From contig UQMJ01000011.1 of NCBI GenBank assembly GCA_900542035.1, positions 6,701 through 70,700 of the forward strand: a DNA stretch of 64,000 nt, in the 5' to 3' direction. Positions 26,247 through 34,361 of this stretch are shown here, piece after piece. Position 1 is the stretch's first letter. Each line of letters starts with the position of its first letter. The DNA comes from an uncultured Clostridium sp. Lineage in GTDB: Bacteria > Bacillota > Clostridia > Lachnospirales > Lachnospiraceae. Position numbers and translations under genes: made by a program. The notes beneath the pieces are model-generated. The model was not told the DNA's origin, made no database searches, and worked only from the letters and a program-made list of their open reading frames with translations.

Positions 26247-27854
26247 TTATAACTGAGGACCAGCAGGAACTAAAGCCTTGCCGGCTTCGTTGCCTTCGTA
26301 TTTAGCAAAGTTCTTGATAAATCTTGCTGCCAGATCCTTAGCCTTTGCTTCCCACTCAGCAGCATCTGCGTAAGTGTCGCGTGGATCCAGAATGCCGGTA
26401 TCTACGCCTGGAAGTTCGGTTGGAATCTCGAAGTTGAAGTATGGAAGCTTCTTGGTTGGTGCGTTTAAAATATCGCCGTTTAAGATAGCGTCGATAATGC
26501 CGCGGGTATCGCGGATGGAGATACGCTTGCCGGTTCCGTTCCAGCCGGTGTTTACTAAGTATGCCTTAGCGCCGCTCTTTTCCATCTTCTTAACCAGTTC
26601 TTCTGCGTACTTGGTTGGGTGCAGCTCTAAGAATGCCTGTCCAAAGCAAGCGGAGAAGGTAGGAGTAGGCTCGGTAATGCCGCGCTCTGTACCAGCTAAC
26701 TTAGCGGTAAAACCGGATAAGAAGTAGTACTGGGTCTGCTCAGGAGTTAAAACAGATACTGGAGGCAGTACGCCGAAAGCATCTGCAGACAGGAAGATTA
26801 CGTTCTTAGCAGCTGGAGCAGCAGAAACTGGACGAACAATCTTCTCAATGTGGTCGATTGGGTAAGATACACGGGTGTTCTCCGTTACGCTCTTGTCAGC
26901 AAAGTCGATCTTGCCGTCTTTGTCTAAGGTAACGTTCTCCAGAAGAGCGTTGCGCTTGATTGCATTGTAGATATCCGGCTCGGAATCCTTGTCCAGGTTG
27001 ATAACTTTTGCATAGCATCCGCCTTCAAAGTTAAATACGCCGTTGTCGTCCCAGCCGTGTTCGTCATCGCCAATCAGCAGACGCTTCGGGTCGGTAGACA
27101 GGGTGGTCTTGCCGGTTCCGGACAGACCGAAGAAAATAGCGGTATTTTCGCCGTTCATATCGGTGTTTGCAGAGCAGTGCATGGAAGCGATGCCCTTTAA
27201 TGGAAGGTAGTAGTTCATCATGGAGAACATACCCTTCTTCATCTCGCCGCCGTACCAGGTGTTTACAATAACCTGCTCGCGGGAGGTAATGTTGAACATA
27301 GCAGCGGTCTCAGAGTTTAAGCCCAGCTCTTTGTAGTTTTCAACTTTTGCCTTGGAAGCATTGTAAACAATGAAATCTGGCTCAAAGTTTGCTAATTCTT
27401 CGTCAGTTGGCTGGATAAACATATTCTTAACGAAATGAGCCTGCCATGCAACTTCCATAATGAAACGGATTGCCATACGGGTGTCTTTATTTGCGCCGCA
27501 GAATGCATCTACAACGAACAGTCTCTTATCAGACAGCTCTTTTAATGCAATTTCTTTTACAGCGTCCCAAGCTTCTTTGGAAGCTGGATGGTTATCGTTT
27601 TTGTATTCATCAGAAGTCCACCATACAGTATCTTTGGAATTCTCGTCCATAACGATAAATTTGTCTTTTGGGGAACGGCCGGTATAGATACCAGTCATTA
27701 CGTTTACTGCGCCCAGCTCACTGACCTGGCCTTTTTCAAAACCTTCCAGTTCTGGCTTGGTCTCTTCTTCGAATAACAGCTCATAAGAAGGATTGTACAC
27801 GATCTCTGTGGTGCCGGTAATGCCGTACTTGGTTAAATCGATCTTTGACATCAT
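26247..27854 (-). CDS. pckA: phosphoenolpyruvate carboxykinase (ATP)
   Basis: ATP-type enzyme of 535 residues that interconverts oxaloacetate and phosphoenolpyruvate. TGRSPKDKFIV near residue 58, the kinase-1a motif FGLSGTGKTTLS near 242, the metal and kinase-2 region LIGDDEHGWDD near 262 and the C-terminal NTGWNGTGKRI near 442 are visible. In gut anaerobes it often runs toward oxaloacetate to fix CO2; direction cannot be told here. Start 27854 is 7 bases after GAGG. Confidence 0.97.
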   Translation of the reverse strand: MMSKIDLTKYGITGTTEIVYNPSYELLFEEETKPELEGFEKGQVSELGAVNVMTGIYTGRSPKDKFIVMDENSKDTVWWTSDEYKNDNHPASKEAWDAVKEIALKELSDKRLFVVDAFCGANKDTRMAIRFIMEVAWQAHFVKNMFIQPTDEELANFEPDFIVYNASKAKVENYKELGLNSETAAMFNITSREQVIVNTWYGGEMKKGMFSMMNYYLPLKGIASMHCSANTDMNGENTAIFFGLSGTGKTTLSTDPKRLLIGDDEHGWDDNGVFNFEGGCYAKVINLDKDSEPDIYNAIKRNALLENVTLDKDGKIDFADKSVTENTRVSYPIDHIEKIVRPVSAAPAAKNVIFLSADAFGVLPPVSVLTPEQTQYYFLSGFTAKLAGTERGITEPTPTFSACFGQAFLELHPTKYAEELVKKMEKSGAKAYLVNTGWNGTGKRISIRDTRGIIDAILNGDILNAPTKKLPYFNFEIPTELPGVDTGILDPRDTYADAAEWEAKAKDLAARFIKNFAKYEGNEAGKALVPAGPQL

Positions 27855-27943
27855 ACATTTACCTCTTTTCTTTCATAGTGAAATCACGCCCAGTATCAGA
27901 CGCTTTACTCAGAAGTAATCAAAAAAGCGATTCTTCTGATTGT

Positions 27944-27971
27944 ATTATACATCATTCATAAAGAAAAGCAA
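27944..27971 (-). promoter_or_regulatory. promoter of pckA
   Basis: On the minus strand TTGCTT (27966-27971) and TATAAT (27944-27949) are spaced by 16 bases. A leader of about 80 bases follows. Confidence 0.6.
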
Positions 27972-28045
27972 TAAAAAAGTTTTATTTTTAACAATGTATT
28001 TTTACGAAAATTTAACGGTTGGTTCAAAAAAGAAAACTGGTAATA

Positions 28046-28074
28046 TTGCACAAAGATAAAAAGGATGATATAAT
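28046..28074 (+). promoter_or_regulatory. promoter of hflK-hflC
   Basis: TTGCAC at 28046-28051 and TATAAT at 28069-28074 with a 17-base spacer. This excludes starts of hflK upstream of about 28080. Confidence 0.75.
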
Positions 28075-28135
28075 GAACAACAATCCATTATTCACAAACT
28101 CAATTGGAATTACAAAAAAGATAAGGGGGAACAGA

Positions 28136-29443
28136 ATGGATTTACTAATTATCATTATCATCATTATGATCTTTGCCTCTCAAAGCGGAGAATTAGGCGA
28201 AAAGATTAAGCGTACGTTTGATAAGAAAAAAAGCAGTACAGGGAGGCTGCGGCCAGACGCCGACTATAGTAATGTGCGTCCGGAGCAGGGAGAAGAAAAA
28301 GCTGGAGACTCTTTTGCAGAAGGAGTTTCTGATATAGATAAGAAGGAGAAAAAAGAATCTGGTTCTCAGAATAAGAAAAAAGGAGGCGCCAGAATGAAGG
28401 AAAACGGAAAGAAGAAAGAAAAAGCCGGATCCATCTTACGGGTTGCAGGGATTGCAGCGGCAGTTCTGATTGTAGCGTCCTGTGCATGGGATTCCTTCTA
28501 TATGCTGAATGAAAATACCTATGCAGTCGTAACGACTTTTGGCAGTCCGTCTGTAGTAAAGACGGCAGGCCTTCATTTTAAGATTCCGTTTATCCAGAGA
28601 GTCCACATGATTACAAAAAATATTATGGGGATGCCAATCGGATATTCCGTGGAAGACGCTGCAGATCCGGAGGTAAGCGAAGACAACCCAGTCAGCGTTT
28701 CGAAAGAATCAGAGATGATTACCAAAGACTTTAACTTTGTAGAAGTGGATTTCTACATTGAATATCAGGTAGTGGATCCGATTCAGGCATTTATCCATGC
28801 AGATACCTATCAGGAGATTATCAAAAATTTAGCCCAGTCCTATATCAGGGACACTGTCGGCACTTATAATGTAGATGATGTAATTACGACAGGAAAAAGC
28901 GAGATTCAGTCCAAGGTAAAGGAAAAGCTGTCTAACCGTCTGGAACAGGAAAACATCGGATATGGCATTTATAATGTAACAATCCAGGATGCAGAGCCGC
29001 CGACTGTAGAAGTAACCAATGCATTTAAAGCAGTCGAAGACGCAAAACAGGGTATGGATACGGCAATTAACCAGGCAAAGAAATACCAGTCTGAGCAGAT
29101 TCCTACAGCCAATGCAAAGGCAGATAAGGTCATTCAGGATGCAGAAGCCTATAAGCAGGAAAAAATCAGCGAGGCTACTGGTCAGGCAGCCCGATTTAAC
29201 GATTTGTATCAGGAATACAGCAAATATCCGCTGATTACCAAAAAACGGATGTTCTACGAGGCGATGGAAGACGTCCTTCCGGAGTTGAAGGTTATCATCA
29301 ACGCTTCTGACGGAACCCAGAGTCTTCTGCCTTTAGAGCCGTTTGCAGAGATTCCATCAGGAGCAGGCGCGTCCAGCCAGCCTGACGTTTCCGGACAGAC
29401 AGCAGCGCCAGATGGCCAGGCCGCACAGAATGGAGGTAATTAG
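28136..29443 (+). CDS. hflK: HflK-like SPFH/prohibitin-domain membrane protein
   Basis: Membrane-anchored SPFH-domain protein of 435 residues that in other bacteria forms a complex with HflC around the FtsH protease. Residues 1-15 are a hydrophobic segment, 20-95 a lysine- and glutamate-rich linker, a second membrane segment lies near 103-120, then the SPFH domain (ENTYAVVTTFGSP) and a long helical part (300-390), ending in a Gly/Ala/Gln-rich tail. Two starts are possible: 28136 after AAGGGGGA, and 28394 after AAAAAAGGAGG, which would give the usual HflK length of about 349. hflC follows after three bases. Confidence 0.88.
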   Translation: MDLLIIIIIIMIFASQSGELGEKIKRTFDKKKSSTGRLRPDADYSNVRPEQGEEKAGDSFAEGVSDIDKKEKKESGSQNKKKGGARMKENGKKKEKAGSILRVAGIAAAVLIVASCAWDSFYMLNENTYAVVTTFGSPSVVKTAGLHFKIPFIQRVHMITKNIMGMPIGYSVEDAADPEVSEDNPVSVSKESEMITKDFNFVEVDFYIEYQVVDPIQAFIHADTYQEIIKNLAQSYIRDTVGTYNVDDVITTGKSEIQSKVKEKLSNRLEQENIGYGIYNVTIQDAEPPTVEVTNAFKAVEDAKQGMDTAINQAKKYQSEQIPTANAKADKVIQDAEAYKQEKISEATGQAARFNDLYQEYSKYPLITKKRMFYEAMEDVLPELKVIINASDGTQSLLPLEPFAEIPSGAGASSQPDVSGQTAAPDGQAAQNGGN

Positions 29444-29446
29444 TTT

Positions 29447-30325
29447 ATGAAGAAGACGGTAAAATGGATTGTCACTCCGCTGCTTCTGATTGCAGCCGTA
29501 GTCGTATTAGGTTCCAGCATGGTAACCACAACAGCAAAAGAATACAAACTAATTACCCAGTTTGGAAAGGTAGTGCGGATTTCTTCCGAGCCAGGACTCA
29601 GCTTTAAAATTCCGTTTATTCAGGAAGTACAAAGCGTTCCCAAATACAAGATGATTTCGGATCTGGTTCCCAGCGACGTTACGACAAAAGATAAAAAGGT
29701 CATGACGGTAGACAGTTTCGTAATCTGGGACATTGTGGATCCGTTAAAATACCTTACGACCTTAAATGCCAGCAAAGAAAATGCGGAGGTCCGTATCAGC
29801 AATGTCGTATACAACTCCATTAAAAATGTTCTGGCGGCAACCAATCAGGAAGACATTATTACTGGAAGGGATGGAAAACTGGCGCTTACCATTACCGAAA
29901 ATATCGGAGACTCCCTGGACAGCTATGGAATCCGTATTTACTCGGTAGAGACCAAAAAGCTGGATCTTCCGGATTCCAACAAAGAGAGCGTTTACGCCAG
30001 AATGATTTCTGAACGGAATAACATTGCAGCCGGTTATAAGGCAGATGGAGAGTACGAATCCAAACTGATTATGAATAAAACGGATCGTACTGTCAGGGAA
30101 ACGATTGCAAAAGCAGACGCAGACGCTGAAAAGATTAAAGCAGAAGGCGAAGCTGAATACATGAGAATCCTGTCAGAAGCATATAATGATGAATCAAAGG
30201 CAGATTTCTATAATTTTGTCCGTTCTTTGGATGCGTTAAAAGCTTCTCTGGTAGGAGATAATAAAACCATTGTACTGGATGCAGATAGTGAATTGGCCCG
30301 CATTTTAAGCGGTAATATCCAGTAA
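29447..30325 (+). CDS. hflC: HflC-like SPFH/prohibitin-domain membrane protein
   Basis: Partner of HflK, 292 residues. One N-terminal membrane segment (residues 8-25) is followed by the SPFH domain (KLITQFGKVVRISSEPGLSFKIPF) and a helical part with AKADADAEKIKAEGEAEYMRIL near 225. The length is typical. It is translated right after hflK and is followed by a terminator. Confidence 0.92.
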   Translation: MKKTVKWIVTPLLLIAAVVVLGSSMVTTTAKEYKLITQFGKVVRISSEPGLSFKIPFIQEVQSVPKYKMISDLVPSDVTTKDKKVMTVDSFVIWDIVDPLKYLTTLNASKENAEVRISNVVYNSIKNVLAATNQEDIITGRDGKLALTITENIGDSLDSYGIRIYSVETKKLDLPDSNKESVYARMISERNNIAAGYKADGEYESKLIMNKTDRTVRETIAKADADAEKIKAEGEAEYMRILSEAYNDESKADFYNFVRSLDALKASLVGDNKTIVLDADSELARILSGNIQ

Positions 30326-30336
30326 AGATAAGAAAA

Positions 30337-30374
30337 CTGGCCTGTCAGAATAAATAGGCAGGCCGTTTCTTTTT
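30337..30374 (+). terminator. terminator of hflKC
   Basis: GGCCTG and CAGGCC pair across a short spacer and run into TTTCTTTTT. Confidence 0.7.
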
Positions 30375-30451
30375 CTTCTGGTGTTTAACGCGTTGATGTG
30401 ATATAATAAAAATAGTTTTTCAGATTTTAAGAAAACCCTGCGAAGGAGGAT

Positions 30452-32197
30452 ATGAAATTGAGCGAAAAGAACATTATGCTGGGAAACGAAGCGTTTGCCA
30501 GAGGAGCATGGGAGGCAGGCGTAAAAGTCTCTGCCGCTTATCCAGGAACCCCCAGTACAGAAATCAGCGAAAATCTTGCCAAATATGAAGAGGTTTATGC
30601 AGAATGGTCTCCCAATGAAAAAGTAGCTGCAGAAGTAGCCATTGGCGCTTCTATCAGCGGAGTCCGCTCCCTGGCGTGTATGAAGCACGTGGGATTAAAT
30701 GTAGCGGCGGATCCGCTATACACGGCAGCCTATACCGGAGTAGGGGGCGGCATGGTTTTGATTGTGGCAGATGATCCTGGTATGTACAGTTCCCAGAATG
30801 AGCAGGATACCAGAATGATTGGACGGGCTGCCAACATTCCGGTGCTGGAGCCGTCAGACAGCCAGGAAGCAAAAGATTTTGTCAAACTGGCTTATCAGAT
30901 AAGCGAAGATTATGATACTCCGGTAATTGTCCGAAGCACCACCCGATTATCCCATTCCCAGGGAGTTGTCCTGCTGGAAGACAGAGTGGTTCCGGAAGAT
31001 AAAGCGTATACCAGAAATCCGGCAAAGTACGTAATGATGCCTGGAAATGCAAAGGGACGCCATCTGGCAGTAGAGGACAGGATGAACAGACTGGCAGAAG
31101 ATGCGTCGACGCTTCCGGTTAACAAGGCAGAATATGGGGATTTGTCGGTTGGATTTATTACCAGCGGAATCCCTTATCAATATGTAAAGGAAGCTATGCC
31201 GGAGGCTTCTGTATTAAAACTTGGCATGGTGCATCCTCTTCCCAGAAAACTAATTGAAGAATTTGCGTCAAAAGTAGAAAAGCTATATGTGTTTGAAGAA
31301 CTGGAGCCGGTATTTGAGGAGCAGATCAAATCCTGGGGGATTGAGGTAATCGGAAAAGACCTCTTTACCCGTCAGGGCGAATACAGCGCCAATTTAATCC
31401 GGACCAGGGTGCTGGGACAGAAGATTGAAGCGGCAGAACCGGCAAAGGTTCCGGCAAGACCTCCGATTCTTTGTCCAGGATGTCCTCACAGAAGCGTTTA
31501 TTCTGTATTAAACCGGTTAAAGATTCATGCAGCCGGAGACATTGGCTGCTATACTCTGGGAGCAGTCGCCCCCTTAAATGTAGTGGATACCACAATCTGC
31601 ATGGGGGCCAGTATTTCCTCTCTCCATGGCATGGAAAAGGCAAAGGGAAGAGAGTATATCAAAAACTGGGTGGCAGTTATTGGAGATTCCACGTTCTTAC
31701 ATACAGGAGTCAATTCCCTGATGAATATGGTATATAACAAATCTGCCGGAACGGTTATGATTCTGGATAACTCTACCACTGGCATGACAGGACACCAGGA
31801 TCATGCGGCTACAGGAAAAACCTTAAAAGGAGAACCTACCTATGCCATCAGCCTGTATCATCTGTGCAAAGCCATGGGAATTGAGCACGTATACGAAGTG
31901 AATGCCTTTGACATTGATGCGCTGGCAGAAACGGTAAAGAGAGAAGTAGAGCGGGACGAGGTTTCCGTTATCATTACCAAATCTCCATGTGTTCTGTTAA
32001 AGGGAGTGACATTCCCGAACAAGTGCAGGGAAATTTCTGATAAATGCAAAAAGTGCGGACAGTGCTTAAAGCCAGGATGTCCGGCCCTTACAAAAAAAGA
32101 AGATGGAACCATTACCATTCATCCATCCATGTGCAACGGCTGTGGACTGTGTATGAAGTTGTGCAAATTCGGCGCCATTGAGGAGGTAAAAGCGTGA
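30452..32197 (+). CDS. iorA: indolepyruvate:ferredoxin oxidoreductase, alpha subunit
   Basis: Thiamine-diphosphate enzyme subunit of 581 residues that oxidatively decarboxylates aryl pyruvates from aromatic amino acids to aryl-acetyl-CoA and reduces ferredoxin. The N-terminal pyruvate-binding domain shows AYPGTPSTEI; CPGCPHRSVY near 345 binds a cluster or the cofactor; the TPP motif GDSTFLHTGVNSLMNMVYN is near 412; the C-terminus has two ferredoxin-like clusters (CKKCGQC and CNGCGLCMKLC). TTG 30458 is better spaced from GAAGGAGGA than ATG 30452. iorB overlaps its end by four bases. Confidence 0.95.
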   Translation: MKLSEKNIMLGNEAFARGAWEAGVKVSAAYPGTPSTEISENLAKYEEVYAEWSPNEKVAAEVAIGASISGVRSLACMKHVGLNVAADPLYTAAYTGVGGGMVLIVADDPGMYSSQNEQDTRMIGRAANIPVLEPSDSQEAKDFVKLAYQISEDYDTPVIVRSTTRLSHSQGVVLLEDRVVPEDKAYTRNPAKYVMMPGNAKGRHLAVEDRMNRLAEDASTLPVNKAEYGDLSVGFITSGIPYQYVKEAMPEASVLKLGMVHPLPRKLIEEFASKVEKLYVFEELEPVFEEQIKSWGIEVIGKDLFTRQGEYSANLIRTRVLGQKIEAAEPAKVPARPPILCPGCPHRSVYSVLNRLKIHAAGDIGCYTLGAVAPLNVVDTTICMGASISSLHGMEKAKGREYIKNWVAVIGDSTFLHTGVNSLMNMVYNKSAGTVMILDNSTTGMTGHQDHAATGKTLKGEPTYAISLYHLCKAMGIEHVYEVNAFDIDALAETVKREVERDEVSVIITKSPCVLLKGVTFPNKCREISDKCKKCGQCLKPGCPALTKKEDGTITIHPSMCNGCGLCMKLCKFGAIEEVKA

Positions 32198-32763
32198 TGA
32201 CAAAAAATATAATGATTGTAGGCGTGGGAGGCCAGGGAACGCTGCTTACCAGCCGGATTTTAGGAGGTCTTGCCACAGCAGGAGGATATGACGTAAAACT
32301 GTCAGAAGTACACGGTATGGCACAGCGGGGCGGAAGCGTCGTAACCTTTGTGCGATATGGCGAAAAGGTGGCAGAACCTATTGTAGAAGAGGGACAGGCA
32401 GATGTGCTGATTGCATTTGAACGGTTGGAAGCGCTTCGGTATATCCAGTTTTTAAAGCCTGACGGCGTAATTGTAGTCAATGATCAGCGGATTGATCCCA
32501 TTACGGTTGTAACCGGAGCAGCGGGATATCCGGACGGGATTTTAGAAACCTTGAGAAAAACCCATACCGTTTATGCAGTAGAGGCAGAGAAGAAAGCAAT
32601 GGAGCTGGGCAACAGCAGGGCGTTTAACGTCATTGTCCTGGGCGCAGCTGCAAAACACATGGATTTTGCAAAAGAACAATGGCTGGAAGTAATTGAAAAA
32701 ACCGTTCCGCCTAAAACGGTTGAGTTAAATAAAAAAGCGTTTCTGCTGGGATATGGGATGTAG
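32194..32763 (+). CDS. iorB: indolepyruvate:ferredoxin oxidoreductase, beta subunit
   Basis: Gamma-type subunit of 189 residues. GVGGQGTLLTSRILGG near residue 10 and HGMAQRGGSV near 40 are the conserved 2-oxoacid oxidoreductase motifs. It starts at GTG 32194, overlapping the alpha gene; ATG 32197 is the next codon. With IorA it forms the full enzyme used in amino acid fermentation. Confidence 0.94.
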   Translation: MMTKNIMIVGVGGQGTLLTSRILGGLATAGGYDVKLSEVHGMAQRGGSVVTFVRYGEKVAEPIVEEGQADVLIAFERLEALRYIQFLKPDGVIVVNDQRIDPITVVTGAAGYPDGILETLRKTHTVYAVEAEKKAMELGNSRAFNVIVLGAAAKHMDFAKEQWLEVIEKTVPPKTVELNKKAFLLGYGM

Positions 32764-32792
32764 AAAAGATTACATTTGGGAGAAAAAGTATC

Positions 32793-32821
32793 TTGAAATT
32801 ATGATACTTTTATTGTATACT
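32793..32821 (+). promoter_or_regulatory. promoter of the 6S-like RNA
   Basis: TTGAAA at 32793-32798 and TATACT at 32816-32821, spacer 17 bases. Confidence 0.7.
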
Positions 32822-32828
32822 TACTTAT

Positions 32829-33028
32829 GTAAAAATTATGTGAACTTGTAACACCTGGAATGTTCGACACTCTTACGTATTTGAACCTACACTATGACAT
32901 CGGGATTCCAATATTTTCAAACGGATGTCGGGCCTCCTTTTGAGTGGATGGCAGAAGTTTGAGTGAGGTTGCCCACCTAGCTTTGCTAGGGGTCAATTAG
33001 TAAGAACCGGCATTTTGGGGTTACAAAA
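32829..33028 (+). ncRNA. ssrS: 6S RNA
   Basis: A non-coding stretch of about 200 bases with its own promoter. Its ends pair (TTGTAACACC at 32846-32855 with GGGGTTACAA at 33017-33026). It contains TGGAATGTTCG near the 5' side and CCCACCTAGC/GCTAGGGG near the 3' side, which fit the rod-like 6S fold that mimics an open promoter and binds sigma-70 RNA polymerase. The call is by recognition of these segments, not by a covariance search. Confidence 0.7.
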
Positions 33029-33032
33029 GAGG

Positions 33033-33060
33033 AAAGCAGCGAGCAATCGCTGCTTTATCT
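33033..33060 (+). terminator. terminator after the 6S-like RNA
   Basis: AAAGCAGCGA and TCGCTGCTTT form a perfect 10-base stem with a GCAA tetraloop. Confidence 0.7.
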
Positions 33061-33128
33061 GCATATATACAAAAAATAGGCCAAACAGAGACCAAAAATG
33101 CCTGTTGGAAGTTAAGGGGAAAACATTT

Positions 33129-34361
33129 ATGAACAGACAAAAATTTTATCACTACATCTGCTGGGGGATCACTGCATTTCTGGTAATTGCAGCCAGTATT
33201 GCATTTTGTTTTGTAATACTAAAATTCGATACGGTAAAGGGCGGATTTTCTTTGCTGGCGGATATTATGGCTCCGGTTATTTACGGCGCAGTCATGGCAT
33301 ATCTTTTAACGCCTATTTACAACCGGTGCGTGGCAGCGGCTGAGCCGGTATTAAAAAAATGGTTAAAAAAGGAAAAAAGCGGAAAAGCTGTGGCAAAGGG
33401 ACTGGGAACCGTTGTCAGCCTGGTCGTTCTGATTGTGATTGTAGTAGGATTATTTTCCATGGTCATTCCAGAAGTGATCCGAAGCATCCAGAATGCAGTG
33501 GCTGCTCTTCCGGAAAACATGAGAAACTTGTCAATCTGGGTATCCCAGGTTCTGGAAAATAATCCAGAAGCGGAGACAATCGCAATTAATTCCTTAAACC
33601 GCCTGTCCGAGTGGGCGCAGGGCGTGTTGGAACCTAATTTAGATAAGATTTTAGGGATTTTAGGAAATCTCTCTTTAGGGGTAATCAGTCTGTTGGTCTG
33701 GCTGAAAAATCTGCTGATCGGCGTCATCGTTATGATTTACCTTCTGAATATTAAAGATCAGTTTGTGGCGCTGGCAAAGAAAATTACCTACGGTCTCTTT
33801 TCAGTAGAATGGGCGAACCGGATTGTAAGAGAAGCTCGGTTCATTCACAAAGTATTCGGCGGATTTATTATTGGGAAAATAGTAGATTCCCTGATTATCG
33901 GAATTATGTGTTTTGTGTGCCTGTCTTTTATGAAGATGCCGTACACGCTGTTAGTCAGCGTCATTGTAGGCGTTACCAACGTCATTCCATTTTTTGGCCC
34001 GTTTATCGGAGCCATTCCAAGTGCGTTTTTGATTTTGCTGGTAAGTCCGATCCAGTGTCTGTACTTCCTGATTTTCATCCTGCTTCTGCAGCAGTTTGAC
34101 GGAAACATCCTGGGGCCAAAGATCTTAGGAGACTCGACCGGTGTTTCCAGCTTCTGGGTACTGTTTTCCATCCTGCTGTTTGGCGGATTGTTTGGATTTG
34201 TAGGTATGATTATTGGCGTGCCGACCTTTGCTGTGATTTATCGCCTTACCGGAGACTTCATCAACAGCAAACTGAAAAAACGGAAGCTGTCTGTGCGGAC
34301 AGAAGACTATCAGGAACTGGATTATGTAGAGGAAACAGACGGGAGCTATAAGAAATTATGA
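33129..34361 (+). CDS. AI-2E family transporter
   Basis: Membrane protein of 410 residues in the AI-2E/PerM family of putative exporters. About eight hydrophobic segments are present. The conserved segment VIVGVTNVIPFFGPFIGAIPS lies near residue 278, and LLQQFDGNILGPKILG near 321. The start at 33129 follows AAGGGG and begins a membrane segment. The frame to 33015 would lie in the 6S RNA. The next gene overlaps its stop by four bases. Confidence 0.9.
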   Translation: MNRQKFYHYICWGITAFLVIAASIAFCFVILKFDTVKGGFSLLADIMAPVIYGAVMAYLLTPIYNRCVAAAEPVLKKWLKKEKSGKAVAKGLGTVVSLVVLIVIVVGLFSMVIPEVIRSIQNAVAALPENMRNLSIWVSQVLENNPEAETIAINSLNRLSEWAQGVLEPNLDKILGILGNLSLGVISLLVWLKNLLIGVIVMIYLLNIKDQFVALAKKITYGLFSVEWANRIVREARFIHKVFGGFIIGKIVDSLIIGIMCFVCLSFMKMPYTLLVSVIVGVTNVIPFFGPFIGAIPSAFLILLVSPIQCLYFLIFILLLQQFDGNILGPKILGDSTGVSSFWVLFSILLFGGLFGFVGMIIGVPTFAVIYRLTGDFINSKLKKRKLSVRTEDYQELDYVEETDGSYKKL

